DNA of 64,000 bases from Secundilactobacillus yichangensis (GCF_016861565.1 NZ_BOLK01000010.1:41332-105331), one strand, 5' to 3'. Positions 42,659 through 54,000 are shown, numbered from the stretch's first letter. Made by a program: numbers and translations. Notes: generated by a model from the letters alone, not told the origin.

Positions 42659-43819
42659 TCAAGCCGCCTTTAAAGTCGCTGCTTTTGCGGTAACCATTAG
42701 AACCCGACCGCCATGGCTGACAATTTGATCACCCTGCTGCTCAACACCGGCATAACTGATCTCAACGTCAGGGTCAGTGATTACTGGTAACGACCGGCCG
42801 TTCATGACCGAACGGGGATAATCCCGTGACGCCACCACCGTGCCAAGGTAGAACTCACCCTTTTGCCACTCAGCTTCTGGCTGCTTTCCCTGTTTCAACT
42901 GAAGAATCAGCTCGCCTAAATCACTTTTAAGCTGCGGCAAGACGACTTGGGTTTCGGGGTCTCCCATCCGAACGTTGAATTCGATGACTTTGATGCCACT
43001 GGCAGTATTAATCAGACCAGCGTACAGAAAACCGTTAAATGGCATGTCAGCATCAGCCATACCTTGCAAAATTGGTTTGATAATTTGATCAACCGCCTCC
43101 TGTTTCAAGCGATCATCAATATGCGGAACTGGACTGTACGCTCCCATACCACCAGTATTTGGTCCCATGTCGCCATCGGCTAATCGCTTATGATCCTGCG
43201 CAATCGGCATGGTCACAAACGTGGTGCCATTGACCATCGCAAAGAGTGAAAATTCTTCACCCTGCAAATAATCTTCTACGAGCAATTTTTTCGAACCCGT
43301 TGACGTTAATTTTTCAACCGCTGCCATGGCTTCCTGTGAGGAATTAGCAATGATGACACCCTTCCCGGCAGCCAGACCATCCGCCTTGATTACCAACGGC
43401 GGTTCTTGACAATGAACGTAGGACAGCGCCACGGTCAAATCAGTAAACTCCCGGTAACTGGCCGTTGGTACGCCGCTTTTTTGCATCATTTGCTTAGCAA
43501 AAGTTTTGGAAGATTCCAACTGAGCCGCCTGTTTATTTGGACCGAAAATCGGTAAATTCTTCTTTTCAAAATAATCCACGATTCCGGCAGACAACGGCTG
43601 TTCGGGACCAACTACGGTGCACTGCACATCATGCTGGCTAGCGAATTCCGCCAGCTCAGGAAAGGCCATTTCTTCTATGGCAACCGTTTCAACCCGTGGC
43701 AGTTGATTCATCTTCACGTTGCCGGGTGCCACGTACACTTGTCGATTGGGCACTTTTGCCAGCGTCTGAGCCAAGGCATATTCACGACCGCCGCTGCCGA
43801 CCACTAACCAGTTTTCCAT
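42659..43819 (-). CDS. purD: Phosphoribosylamine-glycine ligase PurD, interrupted near the C-terminus
   Basis: PurD joins phosphoribosylamine and glycine with ATP (step 2 of purine synthesis). The 386 residues before the stop have the N-terminal VVGSGGREYAL, PLVIKADGLAAGKG, DHKRLADGDMGPNTGGMGAY and the metal-binding EFNVRMGDPETQ. The frame ends at a TGA after TLKAA, but the conserved tail (RHDIGFHAI) is still present in the same frame downstream. A CGA-to-TGA or CAA-to-TAA-like substitution, or a sequencing error, would explain it. The core and active site remain, so a shortened product may still work. Last gene of the purine operon, 22 bases after purH. Confidence 0.9.
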   Translation of the reverse strand: MENWLVVGSGGREYALAQTLAKVPNRQVYVAPGNVKMNQLPRVETVAIEEMAFPELAEFASQHDVQCTVVGPEQPLSAGIVDYFEKKNLPIFGPNKQAAQLESSKTFAKQMMQKSGVPTASYREFTDLTVALSYVHCQEPPLVIKADGLAAGKGVIIANSSQEAMAAVEKLTSTGSKKLLVEDYLQGEEFSLFAMVNGTTFVTMPIAQDHKRLADGDMGPNTGGMGAYSPVPHIDDRLKQEAVDQIIKPILQGMADADMPFNGFLYAGLINTASGIKVIEFNVRMGDPETQVVLPQLKSDLGELILQLKQGKQPEAEWQKGEFYLGTVVASRDYPRSVMNGRSLPVITDPDVEISYAGVEQQGDQIVSHGGRVLMVTAKAATLKAA

Positions 43820-43841
43820 CTTTCTGCCTCCCCATCTGAAA

Positions 43842-45371
43842 TTAGTGTTTGAAGTGACGTACGCCGGTAAAGACTAAGGCAATACCGTACTCATCCGCTT
43901 TATCAATGGAAGCTTGATCCTTGATACTGCCACCTGGTTCAACAATTGCCTTAATACCGTGTTTAGCTGCGTACTCCACGCAGTCGTCCATTGGGAAGAA
44001 AGCATCGGAAGCAACGATTGCTTCATCGTAGCCCGTCTTTTCTTCCGCTTTGTCCACCGCAATTTTCAAAGAATCGATTCGGTTCATTTGACCGGCACCT
44101 ACACCAAGCGTTTGGTTGGCCGTTGTCACAACGATGGCGTTGCTCTTCACGTGTTTAACCACGGTTTGACCAAATTCCAGCGCCTTTAATTGTGCTTCCG
44201 TTGGCTGAGCTTTAGAAACCACTTTAAAGTCACTGACCGTTTCGTGAACGGTATCAGCATCTTGGTAAAGTGCCCCACCAAGCACCGTGACCATATCCTT
44301 TTGATTAGGATTCATCTTACCGAAGTCCAGGGTCATGATGCGCAGATTCTTCTTCTTTGCCAAAACTGCGTAGGCATCGTCATCAAATGCTGGGGCAATG
44401 ATAATTTCCAAGAACAAGGCGTGCATTTTTTCGGCTGTTGCCAAGTCCACTTTCCGGTTCAACGCAATGATCCCGCCAAAAATGGAAATTGGGTCGGACT
44501 CATAAGCTAAGTTCCAAGAAGTAAGCAGGTCATCACTAACACCGATTCCACACGGGTTCATGTGCTTTAAAGCAACAACGGCTGGTTTGTCAAAGTCAGC
44601 AATGATTCGCAGAGCGGCATCAGCATCCCGTAAATTGTTATACGACAGCGCTTTGCCGTGAAGCTGGGTAGCATTGGCTAAAGAGTATGCAGCCGGAATG
44701 GGTTCCTTATAGTAGGCAGCAGCTTGATGACTGTTTTCGCCGTACCGCATATCTTCGACTTTTTCGTAAGTAACTGTCAGTTTATCTGGGAATGGTTCAG
44801 TAGTCATGTATTTAGCAATTAGCGCATCGTAAGCAGCCGTTTGGCGAAAGACCTTAGCAGCTAAATGACGTCGATAGGCATTATCAACCTGGTCATCATC
44901 AAACCGTTTTAGAAATTCCGAATAGTCAGCTTGATCAGTGATCACCGTAACGTCTTGGAAGTTCTTGGCGGCTGCCCGGAGCATGGACGGCCCGCCAATA
45001 TCAATCTGCTCGATGGCCTCCGCATCCGTTACGCCGTCTTTTTGAATCGTTTCTTTGAAGGGGTACAAATTGACACAAATGAGATCAATTGGTTCGATTC
45101 CGTTTTCCTTTAATTTAGCCATATGCTGAGGGTTGTCCCGCTTTGCTAAAATACCCGCGTGAATTCGGGGATGCAAAGTTTTTACCCGTCCATCCAGCAT
45201 TTCTGGAAAGCCTGTCACGTCCTCAACGGCGGTTGCTTTAACACCACCGTCAACCAACGTTTTTAGGGTTCCGCCTGTGGAGATGATTTCAAAACCGCGT
45301 TTCGTCAATTCTGATCCAAATGCCACAATGCCAGTTTTATCAGACACACTCAATAATGCTAATTTAGCCAA
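43842..45371 (-). CDS. purH: Bifunctional AICAR transformylase/IMP cyclohydrolase PurH
   Basis: This 509-residue protein has the N-terminal IMP cyclohydrolase/MGS-like domain ([14 protein letters not shown]) and the C-terminal AICAR transformylase domain with ALKHMNPCG near 260. It carries out the last two steps to IMP. Translation starts at TTG 45371, nine bases after AAGGAG and one base after the purN stop; the longer frame would begin inside purN. Coupled to purN. Confidence 0.95.
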   Translation of the reverse strand: MAKLALLSVSDKTGIVAFGSELTKRGFEIISTGGTLKTLVDGGVKATAVEDVTGFPEMLDGRVKTLHPRIHAGILAKRDNPQHMAKLKENGIEPIDLICVNLYPFKETIQKDGVTDAEAIEQIDIGGPSMLRAAAKNFQDVTVITDQADYSEFLKRFDDDQVDNAYRRHLAAKVFRQTAAYDALIAKYMTTEPFPDKLTVTYEKVEDMRYGENSHQAAAYYKEPIPAAYSLANATQLHGKALSYNNLRDADAALRIIADFDKPAVVALKHMNPCGIGVSDDLLTSWNLAYESDPISIFGGIIALNRKVDLATAEKMHALFLEIIIAPAFDDDAYAVLAKKKNLRIMTLDFGKMNPNQKDMVTVLGGALYQDADTVHETVSDFKVVSKAQPTEAQLKALEFGQTVVKHVKSNAIVVTTANQTLGVGAGQMNRIDSLKIAVDKAEEKTGYDEAIVASDAFFPMDDCVEYAAKHGIKAIVEPGGSIKDQASIDKADEYGIALVFTGVRHFKH

Positions 45372-45372
45372 A

Positions 45373-45963
45373 TTAAAGCACTCCTTTTTCAATTAATTGA
45401 CGTACTGTTTTCGGGTATAACAGATGTTCAACCTGATGAATCTTTGCCTCTAAACTTGCTAAAGTGTCTTCGTCACTCCGATATACCGCCTCCTGAGCAA
45501 TGATTTCACCGGTATCCACACCGCCGTCAACGTAGTGAATCGTGACGCCGGTAACCTTAACGCCGGCGTTATAAGCGTCTTCAATCCCCTGGCGTCCCGG
45601 AAATGACGGTAATAACGCTGGGTGAATGTTGATGATTCGCCGTGGAAAAGCTTTGAGTAACGTTGAACCAACAATCCGCATGTAACCTGCAAGAATGAGG
45701 CCGGTAACGTGATAAGGTGCTAAATCTTGAAGCAAAACCCTTTCCCGCTCTGCTTTGCGCACACCCTTTTTTGGCACTGACATAATGACTGGGATTCGGT
45801 GCCGCTTAGCACGCTCAATCACCGGCACATCAGCCTGGTCACAAACTAAAACGCAAATTTTAGCGGGTAAATCCGCATTGACCAGCGCTTCAAAATTAGT
45901 GCCATTACCGGAAGCAAAAACGGCAAGCCGCGATTCATTCTTCATATTGGACTGGCTGCTCAC
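45373..45963 (-). CDS. purN: Phosphoribosylglycinamide formyltransferase PurN
   Basis: This 196-residue enzyme has [15 protein letters not shown], the catalytic [13 protein letters not shown] (Asn, His) and [11 protein letters not shown] (Asp). It formylates GAR with 10-formyl-THF (step 3). It overlaps purM by 29 bases from a GTG start at 45963 preceded by AGGTGG; an ATG six codons later is an alternative start. Confidence 0.95.
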   Translation of the reverse strand: MSSQSNMKNESRLAVFASGNGTNFEALVNADLPAKICVLVCDQADVPVIERAKRHRIPVIMSVPKKGVRKAERERVLLQDLAPYHVTGLILAGYMRIVGSTLLKAFPRRIINIHPALLPSFPGRQGIEDAYNAGVKVTGVTIHYVDGGVDTGEIIAQEAVYRSDEDTLASLEAKIHQVEHLLYPKTVRQLIEKGVL

Positions 45964-46972
45964 GCCGCTTCACCACCTTACCGATTGTTTGGGTTGCCAT
46001 TTTCTGCTGATTCAGGGTACTCCTAACCTTATCAACGTTTTGCTGGGAAACTACCAAGACCATTCCGATTCCCATGTTGAAGACCTGGCGCATTTCTGTC
46101 AGCGAAACGTCGCCGGCATCCTGCAACAGGTTGAAAATTGCTGGCACTTCCCAGCTGTTGGGGTTAACCAACGCCGTTAGTCCAGCCGGAATCATTCGAC
46201 CAAGATTATCCGCTAAGCCACCGCCAGTAATGTGTGCCATGGCGTGCAGATCATTAGCCTGAACCAGTGGATACACCGACTGGTAATACAGGGTGGTAGG
46301 CGTTAAAAGTTCATCAATCAATGGCTGGCTCAGCCCCGGATAAACTTTCTTCAGGTCAAGTTTGGCATCAGCAATGATTTTACGCACCAGCGAATAGCCG
46401 TTGGAATGGACTCCGCTGGAAGCTAAGCCCAGCAACACGTCGCCTTCCTGTACCTTCATCGAACCAAGCAGCTGCGCCTTATCGGCAATTCCCACAGCAA
46501 AACCGCTTAGATCATAATCCTTGGAACGATAAATTCCCGGCATTTCGGCCATTTCACCGCCAATCAAGGATAGTCCCGCTTGGCGACAGCCTGCGGCAAT
46601 CCCCTTAACGATCGTCATGACCTTATCAGGTTCTAGTTCACCTAAACCGATATAGTCGAGAAAGAATAATGGCTTGGCCCCCTGCGCCAACACATCATTG
46701 GCACACATGGCTACGAGATCGATACCAATAGTGGCGTGATTGTCGGCTTCAATGGCAAGTAATAACTTGGTACCAACACCATCCGTTCCCGAAATCAGTA
46801 CCGGCTGATTGAGGTGGCCGAGTTCCGATGTCAACTCATACTCAGCACCAAAACCGCCTAAACCGCTCAATACGTTACTATCGTGCGTCTGACTAACGAC
46901 TTGCTTAATCTCAGAAACGGCTTCTTCACCAGCATGAATGTTCACGCCTGCTTGTTCGTATTGACTGGTCAA
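45935..46972 (-). CDS. purM: Phosphoribosylformylglycinamidine cyclo-ligase PurM
   Basis: This 345-residue AIR synthetase has GGFGAEYEL, SGTDGVGTKLLLA and GLSLIGGEMAEMPG. It closes the imidazole ring (step 5). The start codon is TTG at 46972, nine bases after AAGGAG, one base after the purF stop. Length is normal. Confidence 0.96.
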   Translation of the reverse strand: MTSQYEQAGVNIHAGEEAVSEIKQVVSQTHDSNVLSGLGGFGAEYELTSELGHLNQPVLISGTDGVGTKLLLAIEADNHATIGIDLVAMCANDVLAQGAKPLFFLDYIGLGELEPDKVMTIVKGIAAGCRQAGLSLIGGEMAEMPGIYRSKDYDLSGFAVGIADKAQLLGSMKVQEGDVLLGLASSGVHSNGYSLVRKIIADAKLDLKKVYPGLSQPLIDELLTPTTLYYQSVYPLVQANDLHAMAHITGGGLADNLGRMIPAGLTALVNPNSWEVPAIFNLLQDAGDVSLTEMRQVFNMGIGMVLVVSQQNVDKVRSTLNQQKMATQTIGKVVKRREQPVQYEE

Positions 46973-46973
46973 C

Positions 46974-48425
46974 TTAATTCGCTCCTTCGTATAAGCCTAG
47001 GCGGGCAACTTCAGCATCAAAGCCGGCCTGGTAATCATAAAGCGGGGTTGGGTATTTCCCATCAAAATACGCGGTACATAACCCATGATTAGGCTGGTCA
47101 TTCAGCGCACCAATTGATTTAACTAATCCATCAACACTCAGGTAAGCCAATGAATCCGCACCGATCATCTGGCAGATCTCTGGTACTGAATGATTAGCGC
47201 CAATCAGTTCCTTAGTGGTCTGAATATCGATACCATAATAGCACGGAAACTTAAGCACGGGTGAAGCAATCCGAACGTGGACGGACTTAGCACCGGCACG
47301 TTTAAGTAAACCAACAATGTAGCCGCTAGTTGTTCCGCGAACGATGGAATCATCCACGAGGACAATGTCTTTACCTGCCACCACTGATTTGACTACCGAT
47401 AACTTGAGACTGACGCCGCGGACCCGTTTCGCCTGGGTCGGTTCAATAAACGTTCGGGCAACGTACTGATTTTTAATCATGCCCATGTCGTAATGAATGC
47501 CGCTGGCCTGCGCGTATCCGATTGCTGCTGATAACGATGAGTTGGGCACGCCAATGACCACGTCCGCTTTAACCGGAGCTTCCTTGGCAATGGCCGCCCC
47601 CATCCGTTTGCGGGCTTCGTGAACACTGATACCGCGAATCACGGAATCTGGACGTGCGAAGTAAACGTATTCCATGGAACAAATCGATAAATGAGTATCC
47701 GTCGTAAAGTGATCGACAGTCATCCCTTCATCAGTAACGATGATCACTTCACCAGGTTCAACATCACGAACGAAAGTCGCCCCAACCTGATCTAAGGCAC
47801 AGGTTTCGCTGCAAATGATAATGGCACCGTTAGCCATTTTACCGATCACCAATGGTCGGAAACCATTGGGATCTAAAGCTGCCACCATCATATCGGAAGT
47901 CATCAGCAGGTAGGCAAAACCGCCGCGTAACTGATTTAACGACGCCTTCAGCCGATCAATAAAGCCAGTTTCTGAGCTGGTTTGAATCAGTTCGCCTAGT
48001 AACTCACTATCAGAAGTCGCTTGAAATGAGACACCCTTCTGTTTTAACTCGTGCCGTAAGTGGTTGGCATTGGTTAAATTACCATTATGTGCCAGCGCAA
48101 ATTGATCTGCTTTTGCTTCATCAAAATACATGGGCTGAATGTTTTGAATGCCGTGATTACCAGCCGTTGCGTACCTGACGTGCCCGATTGCACCGGTCCC
48201 AGGTAAGGAGACCATCTTCTGGGGATCCGCAAATACTTCAGCTAACAGCCCCAAGCCGCGCTGCCGGTGAAACTGGCCATCTTCATTACTCACGATTCCG
48301 GCGCCTTCTTGACCACGGTGCTGAAGGCTGTGCAGACCATCATACGTCAGTTGGGCAGCATCATCTGCCCCCCAGATGCCAAAGAGGCCGCATTCCTCAT
48401 TAAGTCCTTTTATTTCATTAGGCAT
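46974..48425 (-). CDS. purF: Amidophosphoribosyltransferase PurF
   Basis: This 483-residue protein begins [19 protein letters not shown]; the Cys in EECGLFG becomes the N-terminal nucleophile after removal of an 11-residue propeptide. The glutaminase half has RHLQ-type [10 protein letters not shown]; the PRTase half has [15 protein letters not shown]. It catalyses the first committed step. The start at 48425 has GAGGTG; it overlaps the end of purL by 16 bases. Confidence 0.96.
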   Translation of the reverse strand: MPNEIKGLNEECGLFGIWGADDAAQLTYDGLHSLQHRGQEGAGIVSNEDGQFHRQRGLGLLAEVFADPQKMVSLPGTGAIGHVRYATAGNHGIQNIQPMYFDEAKADQFALAHNGNLTNANHLRHELKQKGVSFQATSDSELLGELIQTSSETGFIDRLKASLNQLRGGFAYLLMTSDMMVAALDPNGFRPLVIGKMANGAIIICSETCALDQVGATFVRDVEPGEVIIVTDEGMTVDHFTTDTHLSICSMEYVYFARPDSVIRGISVHEARKRMGAAIAKEAPVKADVVIGVPNSSLSAAIGYAQASGIHYDMGMIKNQYVARTFIEPTQAKRVRGVSLKLSVVKSVVAGKDIVLVDDSIVRGTTSGYIVGLLKRAGAKSVHVRIASPVLKFPCYYGIDIQTTKELIGANHSVPEICQMIGADSLAYLSVDGLVKSIGALNDQPNHGLCTAYFDGKYPTPLYDYQAGFDAEVARLGLYEGAN

Positions 48426-50629
48426 CCCAGTGCACCTCCGAAAGTGGCTTCTAATTCCGAGCACTTCGCTTTCAACTCACCATCAGTCGTGGTAAGGCTT
48501 AACTGATCTTGAGCCGTAGTTTTACCTAGTAAGACAGCTCGATTGCCTGCTAACGATTCAAACTTGGTCTGGTTAGCGGGGGCAACGCTGACAATAAAAC
48601 GTGACTGGGTTTCACTAAACAATTGACTGTTAGTTAGGGTCGTTTTTCCTTCAAAACCTAAACCATACTCGAACAAAGCCTCGGCAAGTGCAACGCCTAG
48701 ACCACCCTCACTTAAGTCGTGAGCACTCTGAAGTAAATTTTGCCGGATTGCTTGTTGAACTAACTGCTGATTAGCCGCCTCGGCATCTAAATCAAAGTTC
48801 AATTGACCAGTTGGCGTTATCTGCCCCCGTAATTTTTGAATTTCTGAGCCGGCAAAGTCATCACCGGTTTCACCAATGAGATAAACTGCGTCACCGGCGC
48901 CTTTAAATGATTGAGTCGTAATGTAGTCAGTGTCCTCAATGAGACCCACCATCCCAATCATTGGCGTTGGGTAAATTGAATGACCATCGGTTTCGTTATA
49001 CATTGACACGTTACCGGAAATGACAGGCGTATCAAACTGCTCGCAGGCTAAAGCGATTCCTTGAACGGATTGATCCAATTCCCAATAACTTTCCGGGTCA
49101 TTGGGACTACCAAAGTTCAAACAGTCAGTAATACCGATTGGAACACCGCCGCTGGCAACGATGTTACGGGCAGCTTCGCTAACGGCAATTTGACCGCCAA
49201 CGTACGGATCAAGATAGATATATCGGGCGTTACAGTCAGTGGTCATTGCCAAAGCTTTCTTGGTGTGCCGGACCCGCACGACTGCGGCGTCACTGCCGGG
49301 AGTTACCGCAGTATTAGCTTGGACCTGCGAATCATACTGTTTGAAAACGGCCTTCTTCGACGCGATCGTCGGCTGTGCAAGCAGTTTATTCAGCGTGTCA
49401 GCAGGATTTTGAACTTCTGGCACTTGAGCAGGCGCAACATCTTCCAGTCGAGCTGGTTTAGCACTAGGCTGTTCGCGTTCCACCACGTCATCAACCAAAC
49501 TCGTTACCGGCACATCAGTAACGACCTTACCGTGCTGATAGAGCCGGTATTGACGGTCATCCGTCACGTGGCCAACCACCACTGCATCCAGGTCATAACG
49601 GGCGAAAATATCCAAAACGGTTTGTTCTTCACCCTTCTTCACACACAGCAGCATCCGTTCCTGAGATTCTGACAGCATGATTTCGTAAGCGCTCATATTG
49701 GGTTCCCGTTGCGGCACCAAATCAAGGTTCATAGTGACGCCACTTTTGGCTTTTGAAGCCATTTCGGCTGATGATGAAACCAGTCCAGCAGCACCCATGT
49801 CCTGAATCCCCATAAGGATTTCAGCGTGGTCGTGAATGATTTCCAGACAGGCATCCGTCAGCAGTTTTTCCATAAACGGATCGCCGACTTGAACAGCGGA
49901 ACGGTCAGCTTCCTTTTCTTCGCTAAATTCGTTAGAAGCAAAGGTAGCACCGTGGATCCCGTCACGCCCAGTCTTAGCGCCAACGTAGATAATGCTGTTC
50001 CCAGTTCCGGTTGCCCGGCCACGCTTCAAATCCGCCTGATCCATTAAACCAACACACATCACGTTAACCAACGGATTACCGTCGTAAACGGCGTCAAAAC
50101 CAATCTCACCGCCAACCGTTGGGATTCCAATACAGTTACCGTAAGCTGCAATCCCAGCCACGATTTCAGTCAGCAAATAGCGGTTCTTTTGACTATCAAG
50201 TTCACCAAAACGCAGACTATCCAGCGAAGCGATGGGTTTGGCACCCATGGAAAAGATGTCCCGAATAATTCCACCGACACCGGTAGCTGCCCCTTCAAAG
50301 GGTTCCACAAAGCTGGGATGATTATGACTTTCAGCTTTGAAAACAACTGCTTGACCATCACCGATATCCAAAACACCCGCGCCTTCACCAGGGCCCTGGA
50401 TTACACGAGAACCATCGTTCCAGAACTTACGTAAAATCGGCTTGGAGTCCTTGTATGAACAATGCTCACTCCACATCACGGCAAACAGACCGGTTTCAGT
50501 GTAATTAGGTAAACGGCCAATCAGCTTTTGGGAAATATAATCGTATTCCTTTTCTGACAGTCCCCAGGCTTCATACGGCTTTTGATCACGAATTTCTTCT
50601 GGTGTTAGTTCAGTTTTCACTTCCTGCAT
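48410..50629 (-). CDS. purL: FGAM synthase large subunit PurL
   Basis: This 739-residue small-type PurL has [18 protein letters not shown] (His near the ATP site), [20 protein letters not shown] and a C-terminal half with [11 protein letters not shown]. With PurQ and PurS it makes FGAM from FGAR and glutamine (step 4). It starts four bases after purQ stops. Confidence 0.97.
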   Translation of the reverse strand: MQEVKTELTPEEIRDQKPYEAWGLSEKEYDYISQKLIGRLPNYTETGLFAVMWSEHCSYKDSKPILRKFWNDGSRVIQGPGEGAGVLDIGDGQAVVFKAESHNHPSFVEPFEGAATGVGGIIRDIFSMGAKPIASLDSLRFGELDSQKNRYLLTEIVAGIAAYGNCIGIPTVGGEIGFDAVYDGNPLVNVMCVGLMDQADLKRGRATGTGNSIIYVGAKTGRDGIHGATFASNEFSEEKEADRSAVQVGDPFMEKLLTDACLEIIHDHAEILMGIQDMGAAGLVSSSAEMASKAKSGVTMNLDLVPQREPNMSAYEIMLSESQERMLLCVKKGEEQTVLDIFARYDLDAVVVGHVTDDRQYRLYQHGKVVTDVPVTSLVDDVVEREQPSAKPARLEDVAPAQVPEVQNPADTLNKLLAQPTIASKKAVFKQYDSQVQANTAVTPGSDAAVVRVRHTKKALAMTTDCNARYIYLDPYVGGQIAVSEAARNIVASGGVPIGITDCLNFGSPNDPESYWELDQSVQGIALACEQFDTPVISGNVSMYNETDGHSIYPTPMIGMVGLIEDTDYITTQSFKGAGDAVYLIGETGDDFAGSEIQKLRGQITPTGQLNFDLDAEAANQQLVQQAIRQNLLQSAHDLSEGGLGVALAEALFEYGLGFEGKTTLTNSQLFSETQSRFIVSVAPANQTKFESLAGNRAVLLGKTTAQDQLSLTTTDGELKAKCSELEATFGGALGCLMK

Positions 50630-50633
50630 GCCT

Positions 50634-51308
50634 TTACACCGTCCTTAAATGAGCTTGTAACAGCGATTTAAATACTAAGAGACCATCCGTTCCGCCCTGA
50701 ATCTCCTCAACGGCTCTTTCCGGGTGGGGCATCATGCCCAAAACGTTGCCTGCTTCGTTAGTAATACCAGCAATATCTGATACGCTGCCGTTGGGATTAT
50801 TTTGATACGTAAATACAATTTGATGGTTCTTTCGCAGTTGAGCCAGCGTTGCGTCATCACAGTAATAGTTGCCTTCGCCATGGGCAATCGGTAAAGTAAT
50901 CTGCTGCTGATCTTGAAAAGCTGAAGTAAACAGCGTTTGATTATTTTCAACCCTTAATGGTTCGGGTTCACAGATAAACTGCATTTGACGATTGTGCTGC
51001 AAAGTACCGGGTAATAACCCCGCTTCGGTAAGAATCTGAAAGCCATTGCAGATGCCTAGTACTGGTTTTCCCGTTTGTGCAAAGGCTTTAACTGCAGGCA
51101 TCACCGGTGCAAACTTGGCAATCGCCCCACCGCGTAAGTAGTCGCCGTAGGAGAACCCGCCAGGAATCAAAACAACGTCAAAGTCTGATAAATCAGTTGC
51201 GGTATGCGGCACGATTTCAGCTGCCTCATGCAAATCATCCGTAATTGCGTAATACAGGTCTTCATCACAGTTAGAACCAGGGAAACTAACCACGGCAAAT
51301 TTCATCAT
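50634..51308 (-). CDS. purQ: FGAM synthase glutaminase subunit PurQ
   Basis: This 224-residue class I glutaminase has [31 protein letters not shown] (nucleophile Cys near 87) and [11 protein letters not shown] (His, Glu). It supplies ammonia to PurL. Two tandem ATGs (51308 and 51305) overlap the purS stop, indicating translational coupling; either may be used. Confidence 0.96.
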   Translation of the reverse strand: MMKFAVVSFPGSNCDEDLYYAITDDLHEAAEIVPHTATDLSDFDVVLIPGGFSYGDYLRGGAIAKFAPVMPAVKAFAQTGKPVLGICNGFQILTEAGLLPGTLQHNRQMQFICEPEPLRVENNQTLFTSAFQDQQQITLPIAHGEGNYYCDDATLAQLRKNHQIVFTYQNNPNGSVSDIAGITNEAGNVLGMMPHPERAVEEIQGGTDGLLVFKSLLQAHLRTV

Positions 51309-51562
51309 TGATTAGCCAGCTCCTTTACTTCGTATCGATAGGTTTCCATATTCGGATTGGCCAGCAGCTGATCACAGATGGCTTCAATTTGGGCTTCGGC
51401 AACGTCGGTCGTTGGTACATCCAGCGTAATTTCAAAATACTTTCCCTGCCGAACTGCTGTCACTTGGTCGAAATTCAGCCGGTGCATGGCGTTCTTAATG
51501 GCAACTGCTTGGGGATCCAAAATTGACGGTTTATAGGTCACGTGAACTTGGGCTAAGTACAT
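51305..51562 (-). CDS. purS: FGAM synthase subunit PurS
   Basis: This 85-residue protein has the PurS pattern [13 protein letters not shown] and FEITLDVP. It holds PurL and PurQ together for ammonia channelling. AGGAGG lies 8 bases before the ATG. Its stop overlaps the start of purQ. Confidence 0.96.
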   Translation of the reverse strand: MYLAQVHVTYKPSILDPQAVAIKNAMHRLNFDQVTAVRQGKYFEITLDVPTTDVAEAQIEAICDQLLANPNMETYRYEVKELANQ

Positions 51563-51574
51563 GTATGAGTCCTC

Positions 51575-52285
51575 CTATTTGGCTGTTGCTTCCAGGCGTG
51601 AAAGAACGGTACGGTAACCATCCATGACGTTACCGGTATGTTTTCTAAAGACGTCTTTATCCAGTGATTCATGAGTTTGAGCATCGACTAAGCGGCATGA
51701 ATCTGGTGAAATTTCATCGCCTAAAATCAAATTACCATCCGCATCAAAACCAAACTCAACTTTGAAATCGACTAATGTAATCCCTGAAGCCGCAAATAGT
51801 TTAATCAGGGCCTGGTTGATCTTAAAGACCTGCTCACGCATGGTGCTTAACTGTTCTGGAGTGGCAATCTTTAAAGCGTGAATCTGAGAGTCGTTGATGA
51901 AAGGATCATCTAAACGGTCGCTCTTGTAGTAAAACTCTTGAACCGGCTCCTCAAATTTCAGCAGGTATTCAGTATCGAATTTTCGTTGGAAACTACCAGA
52001 GGCGTAGTTCCTGACAACCACTTCCAGCGGCACCATTTTCATCTTTTTAACCAGTTGATCACTGTCTGACAACTGTTTAATAAAGTGGGTTGCAATGCCA
52101 AGGTGGTTCAGATATTCAAAAATTAGACTGTCGATTTGGTTGTTGACTTCGCCCTTATCATCAATGTGTTCTTTTCGCTTACCATTTAGAGCTGTCGCCT
52201 GATTCATATAGTGCACTTGAATCACGTTTGGATCATCCGTCGTAAATAACTGCTTTGCTTTACCTTCATTAATTAATGTTGCCAA
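51575..52285 (-). CDS. purC: SAICAR synthetase PurC
   Basis: This 236-residue enzyme has EGKAKQLFTTDD, VVRNYASGSFQRKF and ILGDEISPDSCR. It joins CAIR and aspartate (step 8 of bacterial numbering). The start codon is TTG at 52285, preceded by AAAGGA and GAAGAGA. Separated by 20 bases from purK. Confidence 0.96.
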   Translation of the reverse strand: MATLINEGKAKQLFTTDDPNVIQVHYMNQATALNGKRKEHIDDKGEVNNQIDSLIFEYLNHLGIATHFIKQLSDSDQLVKKMKMVPLEVVVRNYASGSFQRKFDTEYLLKFEEPVQEFYYKSDRLDDPFINDSQIHALKIATPEQLSTMREQVFKINQALIKLFAASGITLVDFKVEFGFDADGNLILGDEISPDSCRLVDAQTHESLDKDVFRKHTGNVMDGYRTVLSRLEATAK

Positions 52286-52305
52286 TCTCTTCAGATCCTT
52301 TCTGA

Positions 52306-53427
52306 TTATCTAAACTGACTAACAGACGCTAACAATGCTTCTATGGATGGTCCAGTCACTGTAATATGGCCCATCTTGCGACGATCTCGAACTTCTGCTT
52401 TACCGTAATCGTGGAGATGCCATTCTGGATGAGCTGGCCAATCAGCACGAGCAGTCAGCAGATTTTCGCCCAGTAAATTCACCATGACGGCTGGTTCAAA
52501 CTGCCGAATCGGTGGAATTGCTAACCCGCAAATGCTCCTAATATGCGCATCAAACTGGGAAACGTTGCAGGCTTCAATGGAATAGTGACCGGAATTATGC
52601 GGCCGCGGTGCTAATTCGTTGATCATTAATTCGCCAGAGGGCAATTCGAATAATTCAATGCCTAATACCCCTCGCAGGTGCAGTGCTTCAGCGGTATCGA
52701 TGGCAATTTGCTGTGCTTTAGCTTTCACTTTCTCGCTGGTTTGCGCGGGAATAATACTGGTGTGCAAGATGTGGTGCTGGTGGCGATTCTCACTCACCGG
52801 AAAAGTAATCACTTGATCCTTACCATCGCGCGTTACCATTACTGACAATTCACGGACAAAGTTCTGTTTCAATTCGTAAATCCATTCAGTTTGCTCGATT
52901 TCACTTTCAATCAGATGCCAATCCGTCTGGTCGTTAATATCGAATTGCCCGTGTCCGTCATAGCCACCCTCTACTGTTTTGAGGATTCCCGGCTGACCGA
53001 TTTTTTTAATCGCCGCTTCCAAATCAGCCATGGATCTCACTGAAGCAAAGGGCGTAACTGGCAGGCCATGCTGCCGGCAAAAGGTCTTTTCTCTTAAGCG
53101 ATGACTGGTAATCGTTAATAGGTCGATTCCCTGAGGAATTCTGGTTAGATTTTTAACTTGCTTCAACGCGTCTTGGTCAACGTTTTCAAATTCATAGGTT
53201 AAGACGTCACTCTGCTCCGCAAGCTGCTTCAACGCTTTCAAATCATCATAGGCGGCGACAATCTGAAAGTCGGCAACTTGTCCTGCTGGCGCTTTATCAG
53301 TGGGGTCCAAAACGCCAACCTTATACCCCATAGCTTTAGCTGACAGAGCCATCATCTGACCGAGCTGCCCACCGCCAATAATGCCAATGGTGGCTGGCGG
53401 TAACACCGGACTACTGTAATTGTTCAT
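52306..53427 (-). CDS. purK: N5-carboxyaminoimidazole ribonucleotide synthase PurK
   Basis: This 373-residue ATP-grasp enzyme has TIGIIGGGQLGQMM, ILKTVEGGYDGHGQ and NELAPRPHNSGHYS. It carboxylates AIR with bicarbonate and ATP. Its start overlaps the end of purE by 17 bases. Confidence 0.96.
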   Translation of the reverse strand: MNNYSSPVLPPATIGIIGGGQLGQMMALSAKAMGYKVGVLDPTDKAPAGQVADFQIVAAYDDLKALKQLAEQSDVLTYEFENVDQDALKQVKNLTRIPQGIDLLTITSHRLREKTFCRQHGLPVTPFASVRSMADLEAAIKKIGQPGILKTVEGGYDGHGQFDINDQTDWHLIESEIEQTEWIYELKQNFVRELSVMVTRDGKDQVITFPVSENRHQHHILHTSIIPAQTSEKVKAKAQQIAIDTAEALHLRGVLGIELFELPSGELMINELAPRPHNSGHYSIEACNVSQFDAHIRSICGLAIPPIRQFEPAVMVNLLGENLLTARADWPAHPEWHLHDYGKAEVRDRRKMGHITVTGPSIEALLASVSQFR

Positions 53428-53896
53428 TACTTTCAGTAGCCTCCTTAGTCTGGCGAGTACGGAACGCCTGCAATTGCGCGTCTACATCGCTATCTTGCAA
53501 CGCAATAATCTCGGCAGCAAGAAGCGCCGCGTTTTTTGCACCGGCACTGCCGATAGCTACGGTAGCAACCGGCACGCCAGAGGGCATCTGTACAATCGAA
53601 AGCAACGAATCCATTCCGTTCAGCGCTTTAGACTGAATGGGAATGCCAATCACTGGCAAAGTGGTATTGGCTGCCAACATTCCCGGCAAATGAGCCGCTC
53701 CACCAGCTGCAGCAATAATTACCTGGTAACGTTCGTCTTTTGCTGTTTCTCCAAAGTGTTGCAGCTCCCGTGGCATTCGGTGAGCGGATATCACGTGGCT
53801 ATCATAACTAATGTGTAATTCACTGAGCAGATCGGCCGTGGCCTTAACTTGTGGCCAATCGGAAATAGATCCCATTACAAGTGCAACTTGCATCAT
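53411..53896 (-). CDS. purE: N5-CAIR mutase PurE
   Basis: This 161-residue protein has VALVMGSISDWP, SAHRMP and AAGGAAHLPGM. It moves the carboxylate of N5-CAIR. First gene of the purine operon. ATG 53896 is six bases after AAGGAG; a second ATG follows at once. Confidence 0.96.
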   Translation of the reverse strand: MMQVALVMGSISDWPQVKATADLLSELHISYDSHVISAHRMPRELQHFGETAKDERYQVIIAAAGGAAHLPGMLAANTTLPVIGIPIQSKALNGMDSLLSIVQMPSGVPVATVAIGSAGAKNAALLAAEIIALQDSDVDAQLQAFRTRQTKEATESNEQLQ

Positions 53897-53924
53897 CAAA
53901 ATCTCCTTTGCCTTTTATACCCAT

Positions 53925-53953
53925 AGAGTAACAACAGAAGTCATAACTGTCAA
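53925..53953 (-). promoter_or_regulatory. Promoter of the purine operon
   Basis: On the minus strand TTGACA (53953-53948) and TACTCT (53930-53925) are 17 bases apart, 28 bases before the purE start. Confidence 0.65.
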
Positions 53954-53956
53954 CCG

Positions 53957-54000
53957 AAAAATCGAACTATATCATTACTTGTATATTTAATATTCGTTTT
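53957..54000 (-). promoter_or_regulatory. PurBox-like inverted sites upstream of purE
   Basis: Two half-sites facing each other, AAAATCGAACTAT (from 53958) and, inverted, AATATTCGTTTT (53989-54000), are spaced as in PurR-controlled operons of Bacillus and Lactococcus (CGAA...TTCG core, 26 bases between). They lie just upstream of the -35 box. A further AAAACCGAAGCTAT lies at about 54044. PurR binding is inferred. Confidence 0.5.

Noticed and set aside
42659..42661. UGA recoded as tryptophan throughout
   Set aside because: Other genes in the window stop at TGA (the ATP-grasp ligase, purS) and use TGG for Trp, so a general reassignment is unlikely; the purD UGA is a local matter.
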